In this document: positions 33,025 to 38,133 of the stretch, piece after piece
How the letters are laid out: every line of letters starts with the position of its first letter
Numbering within the stretch: position 1 is the stretch's first letter
Origin: Mesorhizobium sp. WSM3626
GTDB taxonomy: Bacteria; Pseudomonadota; Alphaproteobacteria; Rhizobiales; Rhizobiaceae
Reading direction: 5' to 3'
Length of the DNA: 39,858 bases
Assembly: GCF_000513935.1 (NCBI RefSeq)
Contig: NZ_AZUY01000045.1
Coordinates: 12,920-52,777, forward strand
Made by a program: the position numbers and the translations under genes
The notes under the pieces: model-generated
Database searches by the model: none
Told to the model about the DNA's origin: nothing
The model's input: the letters and a program-made list of their open reading frames with translations, nothing else

Positions 33025-33450
33025 ATGAAGACGACGAGCTACTACCCGGTGCTGATGACCGGCGATGTCGCCGGCACGGCCGCCTTTTATGTCGAGCATT
33101 TCGGCTTCCAGCCGCTGTTTACGAGCGACTGGTACGTGCACCTCCAATCGGTGGACAACCGCAGGGTCAACCTAGGCATCGTCCAGGGCGACCACGAGAC
33201 GATCCCTGAGGAGGGGCGGGGGCAGACCTCGGGGCTGCTGATCAATTTCGAGGTCCGAGATCCTGACGCAGTCTACGAACGGATCACCGCCGCCGGCTTG
33301 CCGATTCTGCGCACGCTGCGCGACGAGCCCTTCGGCCAGCGCCACTTCATCACCAAGGATCCCAACGGCGTGCTGATCGACGTCATCAAGCCGATCCCGC
33401 CCAGCGAGGAGTTCCTGGCGCAGTATGCCGAAGGCGCGGCGGGGGTGTGA
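33025..33450 (+). CDS. VOC family (glyoxalase/bleomycin-resistance-like) protein
   Basis: 141 residues with two beta-alpha-beta-beta-beta units of the vicinal-oxygen-chelate fold: YPVLMTGDVAGTAAFYVEHFGFQPLF in the first and LLINFEVRDPDAVYERITAAGLPILRTLRDEPFGQRHFITKDPNGVLIDVIKPI in the second. The final (D)PNGVLID-type strand carries the usual metal/ligand residues, though no Glu as in true glyoxalase I, so substrate or resistance cannot be assigned. GAAGGAAAG precedes the ATG. It is divergent from the TetR gene, its likely repressor. Confidence 0.83.
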   Translation: MKTTSYYPVLMTGDVAGTAAFYVEHFGFQPLFTSDWYVHLQSVDNRRVNLGIVQGDHETIPEEGRGQTSGLLINFEVRDPDAVYERITAAGLPILRTLRDEPFGQRHFITKDPNGVLIDVIKPIPPSEEFLAQYAEGAAGV

Positions 33451-33459
33451 GCGGCGGGC

Positions 33460-34410
33460 TCAACCAGCCCTTGCCACCGGCGTCACCGCCACCTGGCTGA
33501 CGCCGGTGCGGCGTACCACGGTGCACAGCGTCTCGCGGCCGATGCGCTCGGCGTCGAGCATGCGCACGAGATCGTCGACGCCCGTCACCGGGCGCCCGTC
33601 GATGGCGGCGATGATGTCGCCTTCCTTGAGACCTGCCTTGGCTGCCGGGCCGTCCTTCTCGACGCTGCGCAGCCGCACGGCCGTGCTGGTCGAAACCTGC
33701 GACAGCAACGCCGCGCGGCGCGGCAGGTTTACGGTGTCGGCGGAGACGCCGATGAAGGCGCGGCGCACGCGGCCGAAGCGGATGATCTCGGAAATGACGA
33801 ACCTGGCGGTGTTGGAGGCGACGGCGAAGGCAATGCCTTGCGCGCCGTGGATCATGGCGGTGTTGACGCCGATCACTTCACCCGCCGACGACACCAGCGG
33901 CCCACCGGAATTGCCGGGGTTGAGCGCGGCGTCGGTCTGGATGACGTCGTCGATCAGCCTGCCGGTCGAGGCGCGCATCGAGCGGCCGAGCGCCGAGACC
34001 ACGCCCGAGGTGACCGTCCATTCGAAGCCCAGCGGATTGCCGATGGCAATCGCGATCTGGCCGCGCCGCAGCCGCTTGGAATCGCCGAGCGGCGCCACAT
34101 CGGCGAAGCTGCCATCGGCGCGCACCAAGGCGATGTCGGTGTCGGGATCGCGGCCGAGCACGCGGCCCTCGCTGGAGGCGCCGTCCGGCATCGAGACGCG
34201 CACTGTTCTGGCGTCACCCACGACATGGAAATTGGTGACGACCAGCCCATCCGGCGCGATGACGAAGCCCGACCCATGGCCGCCCGGGCCGCCGATGCGC
34301 TCGATGCGGCAGACGGCCGGGCCGATGCGATCGACAGCGTCCGCTACTGTTTCGGAATAGGCGTCGAGCAAGGTGTCATCGGATTGGATTTTGGGGGCGG
34401 CGAGGGCCAT
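33460..34410 (-). CDS. S1C serine protease (HtrA/DegP-like) with one PDZ domain
   Basis: 316 residues. The catalytic triad is intact: His62 in VVTNFHVVG, Asp92 in DPDTDIALV, Ser168 in NPGNSGGPL. A C-terminal PDZ domain (about 215-310) holds AAKAGLKEGDIIAAIDGRPVTGVDDLVRML. Unlike DegP/DegQ there is no signal peptide or transmembrane anchor: the mature protease starts at MALAAPKIQSDD. It would thus act in the cytosol unless exported another way. It is divergent, 226 bp apart, from a paralogue that has lost the triad. A palindromic repeat lies in the intergenic region. Confidence 0.85.
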   Translation of the reverse strand: MALAAPKIQSDDTLLDAYSETVADAVDRIGPAVCRIERIGGPGGHGSGFVIAPDGLVVTNFHVVGDARTVRVSMPDGASSEGRVLGRDPDTDIALVRADGSFADVAPLGDSKRLRRGQIAIAIGNPLGFEWTVTSGVVSALGRSMRASTGRLIDDVIQTDAALNPGNSGGPLVSSAGEVIGVNTAMIHGAQGIAFAVASNTARFVISEIIRFGRVRRAFIGVSADTVNLPRRAALLSQVSTSTAVRLRSVEKDGPAAKAGLKEGDIIAAIDGRPVTGVDDLVRMLDAERIGRETLCTVVRRTGVSQVAVTPVARAG

Positions 34411-34453
34411 GAGCGGGCTCCGTGTTTTCAGGCACAACGATGCGTTTGTTACA

Positions 34454-34500
34454 TGCGTGTCGTTGTCCCAAAACCGGTGAGCACTTTTGCGCGACACGCA
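34454..34500. repeat. 47-bp palindromic intergenic repeat, copy B
   Basis: Arms TGCGTGTCG (34454-34462) and CGACACGCA (34492-34500) are a perfect 9-bp inverted repeat around a 29-bp core that begins TTGTCCCAAAACCGG and ends CACTTTTGCG. Copy A (10155-10201) has the same length and core in the opposite orientation, with compensating arm changes. Confidence 0.72.
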
Positions 34501-34636
34501 CTATATGTGCGGAGCGGCCCGAACCGCCGCGACCTGACCAGATGGCCAGTCAAATCCGCAACTAGCCGTCAGGCGAGTACCCGCAAGCGCGCCGTCGAGC
34601 GATATCTGGGACATGCAAGAAACCCAGGAGACCCCT

Positions 34637-35509
34637 ATGAGCGACTTCAATTTGAGCGCGTTTTCAGACGCCATCGCCGATCTGGCAGCGAAAGCCGCGC
34701 CGGCGACGGCGAGCTTCGCCACCCATCACCACCGCACGGCCAGCGCCTTCCATTGGCGCGACGGCTATTTCGTCACCGCCGAGGAAGCCGTCGAGGCCGG
34801 CGAGGAAATCGAGCTGACGCTGGCCTCCGGCGCGACGGTGAAGACCGAACTCATCGGCCGCGATCCTTCGACGGGCGTCGCCCTGCTGAAGCCCGCCGAT
34901 GCGGCGAACGCGCCTGTCCTTGCCAGGGCCGATGCCGTTCGGCCGGGCAACATCGCCATTGCCATCGGCAGCAGCCAGGGTTCAGCACTGGCCGTGTCCG
35001 GCTCGGTCGGCGAAGTCGGGCCGGCCTGGCGCTCGATGCGCGGCGGCACCATCGACCGGCGCATCAACCTGGCCGTCGGAGCCGGCGGCCGCTTCGAGGG
35101 CGGGCCGGTGCTCGACGCCAAGGGCGCGCTGATCGGCATGCTGTTGTTCGGGCCGCGGGGCCGTGCGCTGGTCATGCCCCACGAGACGATCGAACGCGCG
35201 GTGGCCACGCTGCGTGAAAAGGGCCATGTCGCACGCGGCTATCTCGGCGCTGGCCTGCATCCGGTGCGTGATCGCGACGCGCATGGCGCAATGGTGATGA
35301 GCCTCGACGACAATGGCCCGGCCAAGGCCGCCGGCCTCTCACTCGGCGACATCATCGTGGCGTGGAACGGCGAGGCCGTGCATGGCCCGCGCGACCTGAT
35401 CCGCCGGCTCGGGCCTGACAGTGCCGGTGCTTCGGTGACGTTGGGTGTCGTGCGGGGCGGCGAACAGCGCGACGTCGTGCTGACCATCGGCGAAAAGCCG
35501 CTGAGCTGA
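34637..35509 (+). CDS. Inactive S1C protease homologue with PDZ domain (pseudo-HtrA)
   Basis: 290 residues with the S1C-protease plus PDZ layout of its divergent neighbour, but all three catalytic positions are replaced. The His position is Glu50 (TAEEAV in place of TNFHVV), the Asp position is Gly80 (DPSTGVALL), and the Ser position is Glu154 (GRFEGGPV in place of GNSGGPL). Surrounding structural residues remain, so it is a degenerate homologue kept intact, not a decayed gene. The PDZ domain (about 195-285) is normal (AAGLSLGDIIVAWNGEAV). No signal peptide. CAGGAGA precedes the ATG. A LuxR-type gene follows after only a few bases, forming an operon. Confidence 0.8.
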   Translation: MSDFNLSAFSDAIADLAAKAAPATASFATHHHRTASAFHWRDGYFVTAEEAVEAGEEIELTLASGATVKTELIGRDPSTGVALLKPADAANAPVLARADAVRPGNIAIAIGSSQGSALAVSGSVGEVGPAWRSMRGGTIDRRINLAVGAGGRFEGGPVLDAKGALIGMLLFGPRGRALVMPHETIERAVATLREKGHVARGYLGAGLHPVRDRDAHGAMVMSLDDNGPAKAAGLSLGDIIVAWNGEAVHGPRDLIRRLGPDSAGASVTLGVVRGGEQRDVVLTIGEKPLS

Positions 35510-35517
35510 GAGGAATG

Positions 35518-36156
35518 ATGGAAACACTCGCCAGCGACCGGATCGGGACCGACCGTGCGGCTTCGCGGCGGCTGGTGGTGCTGATCGCGCTTGGCGATGC
35601 CGGGCGCGCCGAGCGCCTGGCCGCCTCGCTTGCCGCCAGCGACGACCTGTTGCCGGTGGTCGTTGGCGGCGGCAGGGCCGATGTCGCGATCGTCGACGAC
35701 AGGAGCGGTGATGCCGTGCCGGCCTCGGTGCCACGGGTGCTGCTGTCGGCGCGCGCCGGCGGCGAGCGGCCTGCCGGCGAAGTGTCTGCCGTCATGCCCG
35801 CCGGCGCGGACGACCTGCTGATCGCCGCGGCGGCGCGGTTGGCCGCCGCTGGCTACAGCATATCGGGCAATGGCCGCGCGCCCGAACATCGTGAGGATTT
35901 CCACGCCGGCGATGGCGAGCCGTTCGAGGATGAAGCTTTGGACGAGCACGCCGCCCGGCCAGCGCTGTCGCCACGCGAGGCGGAAGTGCTGGCGCTGCTC
36001 GCCGAAGGCGCGCCCAACAAGGTGATCGCGCGGCGGCTCAACATTTCCGTGCATACGGCGAAGTTCCACGTCGCCGCGATCCTGATCAAGCTCGGCGCCG
36101 CCAATCGTACCGATGCCATCGCCATTGCCATGCGACAGGGGCTGGTGCTGGTCTAA
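35518..36156 (+). CDS. LuxR-type response regulator-like protein with atypical receiver
   Basis: 212 residues. The C-terminal helix-turn-helix is clear (LSPREAEVLALLAEGAPNKVIARRLNISVHTAKFHVAAILIKLGAANRTDAIAIAMRQGLVLV). The N-terminal ~110 residues have the alternating strand pattern of a receiver (DVAIVDDRSGD, VPRVLLSAR), but the N-terminal acidic pair and the C-terminal Lys are missing, so phosphorylation is doubtful. ATGs at 35515 and 35518 are both open. It begins within 10 bp of the stop of the pseudo-HtrA gene, so the two are co-expressed. Confidence 0.8.
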   Translation: METLASDRIGTDRAASRRLVVLIALGDAGRAERLAASLAASDDLLPVVVGGGRADVAIVDDRSGDAVPASVPRVLLSARAGGERPAGEVSAVMPAGADDLLIAAAARLAAAGYSISGNGRAPEHREDFHAGDGEPFEDEALDEHAARPALSPREAEVLALLAEGAPNKVIARRLNISVHTAKFHVAAILIKLGAANRTDAIAIAMRQGLVLV

Positions 36157-36282
36157 GCTCTGTTCCTATCGTCCCCATCCTGGCCTACGTTGCGTAAGCC
36201 TTATCCAGATGTGTCGGGTCTTGCGCTACGGTCTCGCGCCGCGCAAGGATTGCGCCGGTCACGTACGAGGGAGGCGCGGAAA

Positions 36283-37149
36283 ATGTCGCTCAAGGGAAAG
36301 ACGCTGTTCATCTCCGGCGGGTCGCGCGGCATCGGGCTGGCGATCGCGCTGCGCGCCGCGCGTGACGGCGCCAATGTGACGATCGCGGCCAAGACCGCAG
36401 AGCCGCATCCCAAGCTGCCGGGCACGATCTACAGCGCGGCGCAAGAGATCGAGCAGGCGGGCGGCAAGGCGCTGCCGATGCTGTGCGACATCCGCGAGGA
36501 AGCGCAGGTGGCCGAGGCGGTCGCCAGGACCGTCGAGAAATTCGGCGGCATCGATATCTGCGTCAACAATGCCAGCGCCATCCAGCTTACCGGCACGCTG
36601 GAAACCGATATGAAGCGCTACGACCTGATGCATCAGATCAACACGCGCGGCACCTTCCTCGTCTCCAAAATGTGCATCCCGCACCTGAAGTTGGCTAAAA
36701 ACCCTCACATTCTGAATCTGGCGCCGCCGCTCGACATGAAGGCCAAATGGTTCAAGAACCACGTCGCCTACACCATGGCCAAGTTCGGCATGTCGATGTG
36801 CACGCTGGGCATGAGCGCGGAATTCGCTAAGGACGGCATCGCCGTCAATTCGCTGTGGCCGATCTCGACCATCGACACGGCGGCGGTGCGCAATCTGCTG
36901 GGTGGGGCGACGGTGGCGGCGATGAGCCGGTCGCCAGACATCATGGCCGATGCCGCGCATGCGATCTTCATGCGGCCGTCGCGCGAGGCGACGGGCAATT
37001 TCTACATCGACGAGGAGGTGCTGCGCGCCGAGGGCGTCAGCGATTTCTCGGTCTATGCGCCAGGCGCGACCGGGCCGTTGGCGGGAGATTTCTTTGTGCC
37101 GGATGAGGTGTTTGCGAATTCGGACACCAAGATCAGGACAGCTTTCTAA
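36283..37149 (+). CDS. SDR family oxidoreductase (HSDL2-like)
   Basis: 288 residues: Rossmann motif FISGGSRGIGLAIA near the N-terminus, VNNAS in place of NNAG (about 97-101) and the catalytic YTMAK (Tyr and Lys, about 163-167). The spacing and the PHILNLAPPLDMKAKWFKNHVAYTMAKFGMSMCTLGMSAEF block are those of HSDL2-like short-chain dehydrogenases. NAD(P)H-dependent reduction of an unknown carbonyl is expected. GAGGGAGG precedes the ATG. The 3' end overlaps the convergent parE gene by 4 bp. Confidence 0.85.
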   Translation: MSLKGKTLFISGGSRGIGLAIALRAARDGANVTIAAKTAEPHPKLPGTIYSAAQEIEQAGGKALPMLCDIREEAQVAEAVARTVEKFGGIDICVNNASAIQLTGTLETDMKRYDLMHQINTRGTFLVSKMCIPHLKLAKNPHILNLAPPLDMKAKWFKNHVAYTMAKFGMSMCTLGMSAEFAKDGIAVNSLWPISTIDTAAVRNLLGGATVAAMSRSPDIMADAAHAIFMRPSREATGNFYIDEEVLRAEGVSDFSVYAPGATGPLAGDFFVPDEVFANSDTKIRTAF

Positions 37150-37439
37150 AGATGTCTTGGGTAGTCCATGCGTTGATGCAATATGCGCACGACGGTGATG
37201 GATTCGTGGCCGATCCGAAAAAACACAACATGAGACCCGGCGGCATATTTCAGTAAGCCTAGACGGACCGTCGAGGCGCTTCTCGCGATCGTCGGAAACT
37301 GGTCAACCAGATCAATCACAGCGTGAATGGTACGGACGTAGGCTTCCGCTCGCTCTGCTCCCCATTCGTTCAACGAATGGTCCCATATGTCATCCAGATC
37401 TCCCTTCGCTTTTGGCGAAAATCGGATGGTTCGCTTCAT
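37146..37439 (-). CDS. parE: ParE/RelE family toxin
   Basis: 97 residues: the start MKRTIRFSPKAKGDLDDIWDHSLNEWG and the end AAGSHVVFFRIGHESITVVRILHQRMDYPRHL match ParE toxins of the RelE superfamily, which in the ParE branch inhibit gyrase. Its ATG overlaps the ParD stop by one base (TGATG), the usual coupled arrangement that keeps antitoxin in excess. Its stop overlaps the SDR gene end. Confidence 0.85.
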   Translation of the reverse strand: MKRTIRFSPKAKGDLDDIWDHSLNEWGAERAEAYVRTIHAVIDLVDQFPTIARSASTVRLGLLKYAAGSHVVFFRIGHESITVVRILHQRMDYPRHL

Positions 37440-37672
37440 CAGCGTTTCTTAGATTCGATAAAAGCCTCAATGTCGAATGGCTCGGGATCGCCTGACATGT
37501 CTCCGTCATCGATAGCGGCTCGAAGCTGCTCGAGTTTCAACTCTTGTTCTTCCAGAAGGCGCAGCCCCGCGCGAACGGCTTCACTTGCGGAGCCGAAACG
37601 ACCGTTTACGATCTGCCTCTGGATAAACGCGTCATACTGATCGCCTAGCACGATAGACGTATTCTTTGGCAT
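37439..37672 (-). CDS. parD: ParD family antitoxin
   Basis: 77 residues: an N-terminal ribbon-helix-helix (MPKNTSIVLGDQYDAFIQRQIVNGRFGSASEAVRAGLRLLEEQE) for DNA binding and dimerisation, and an acidic C-terminal tail (DDGDMSGDPEPFDIEAFIESKKR) that would wrap the toxin. It matches ParD of the type II parDE systems. GGAGAG lies just before the ATG at 37672. An operator palindrome lies a few bases upstream of that, and the ParD-ParE complex should autorepress there. Confidence 0.87.
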   Translation of the reverse strand: MPKNTSIVLGDQYDAFIQRQIVNGRFGSASEAVRAGLRLLEEQELKLEQLRAAIDDGDMSGDPEPFDIEAFIESKKR

Positions 37673-37682
37673 ATCACTCTCC

Positions 37683-37701
37683 GATACCAATAGATGGTAT
37701 C
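37683..37701. promoter_or_regulatory. parDE operator
   Basis: GATACCA (37683-37689) and TGGTATC (37695-37701) are perfect 7-bp arms around ATAGA, 11 bp upstream of the parD start codon. Position and symmetry fit autoregulation by the ParD ribbon-helix-helix protein. Confidence 0.7.
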
Positions 37702-37886
37702 AATTTCCCGGAAACCTGACAAGCATCGGGAACGTTTGGAATCTCGTCTTTCTTGCCTTTGCTCAGGCCCATCAGCCGGTCGATATAGACCGGCACCAGC
37801 GCTGAGACGACGAAGGCGAGATGGGTGATGGTTAGTCGCATCAACTGGTCCGTCGAACAGACCCATGAGCAAGATGGATCTGAAGC

Positions 37887-37916
37887 AAAAAACCCCGCCG
37901 GAGAGGGCCGGCGGGG
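37887..37916 (-). terminator. Rho-independent terminator of the candidate RNA
   Basis: On the minus strand CCCCGCCGG (37916-37908) pairs with CCGGCGGGG (37901-37893) around CCCTCT, followed by TTTTTT (37892-37887). It would also stop read-through from the OmpA-like gene. Confidence 0.88.
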
Positions 37917-38030
37917 CTCATTGCGTCCCGCTGGAGTCGGGACGGGGCAGGGAACGCCCAAACAAGAATCTGGGGTGGGAAGCCCAGTGATTCAATGAGT
38001 TGGCTCTAACGGCTGTACAATTCTTGTTGA
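37887..38030 (-). ncRNA. Candidate structured small RNA with multibranched fold
   Basis: Read on the minus strand: CTCATTG (37999-37993) pairs with CAATGAG (37923-37917) and encloses three hairpins, CTGGG/CCCAG (37987-37970, loop CTTCCCAC), GGGC/GCCC (37959-37945, loop GTTCCCT) and CGTCCCG/CGGGACG (37944-37924, loop ACTCCAG). A 9-bp terminator stem (37916-37893, loop CCCTCT) with T6 (37892-37887) follows at once. AACAAGAAT (38028-38020) could pair with ATTCTTGTT (37969-37961), crossing the closing stem: a pseudoknot or switch. The 5' end is not fixed. No family recognised; expression unknown. Confidence 0.5.
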
Positions 38031-38056
38031 CCCGGTCCTGCTGCCCATGGCTCCAG

Positions 38057-38080
38057 CCCATCCCGGTTGACCGGGATGGG
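38057..38080. repeat. 10-bp perfect hairpin downstream of the OmpA-like gene
   Basis: CCCATCCCGG (38057-38066) and CCGGGATGGG (38071-38080) around TTGA. It has no T run on either side, so its role as a terminator is uncertain. Confidence 0.55.
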
Positions 38081-38089
38081 ACCTTGTTG

Positions 38090-38133
38090 CCGGCCTGATT
38101 CCAGAAATTACTGCAAGCCGCTGGAAAGGCCGG
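38090..38133 (-). other. Long stem-loop immediately after the OmpA-like stop codon
   Basis: CCGGCCT and TTCCAG (38090-38104, with GA bulged) pair with CTGGAA and AGGCCGG (38121-38133) across a 16-nt loop. The stem starts at the first base after the stop. It may protect the 3' end of the mRNA. Confidence 0.5.

Larger units (their letters stand above)
37673..38133. other. parD-ompA intergenic region
   Basis: 461 bp without a credible protein gene. It holds the parDE operator, a candidate structured RNA with terminator on the minus strand (about 37887-38030), and two further hairpins (38057-38080 and 38090-38133) just after the OmpA-like gene. A 55-codon minus-strand frame at 37674-37841 starting MRLTITHLAFVVSALVPVYI has no ribosome site and is not called. 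Confidence 0.6.

Noticed and set aside
37674..37841. 55-codon minus-strand ORF with a hydrophobic start
   Set aside because: No ribosome site, and its end runs through the parDE operator and parD leader; no known family.
37917..37999. tRNA-like cloverleaf
   Set aside because: The closing stem and three arms recall a tRNA, but the T-loop TTCRA and D-loop GG are absent on both strands, one arm has 7 bp and the inter-arm spacing is wrong.
37990..38020. Promoter for the candidate RNA (TTGTAC-N19-TTGAAT on the minus strand)
   Set aside because: The spacing is long and the implied start (about 37983) would cut off the 5' half of the closing stem, so it conflicts with the proposed fold.
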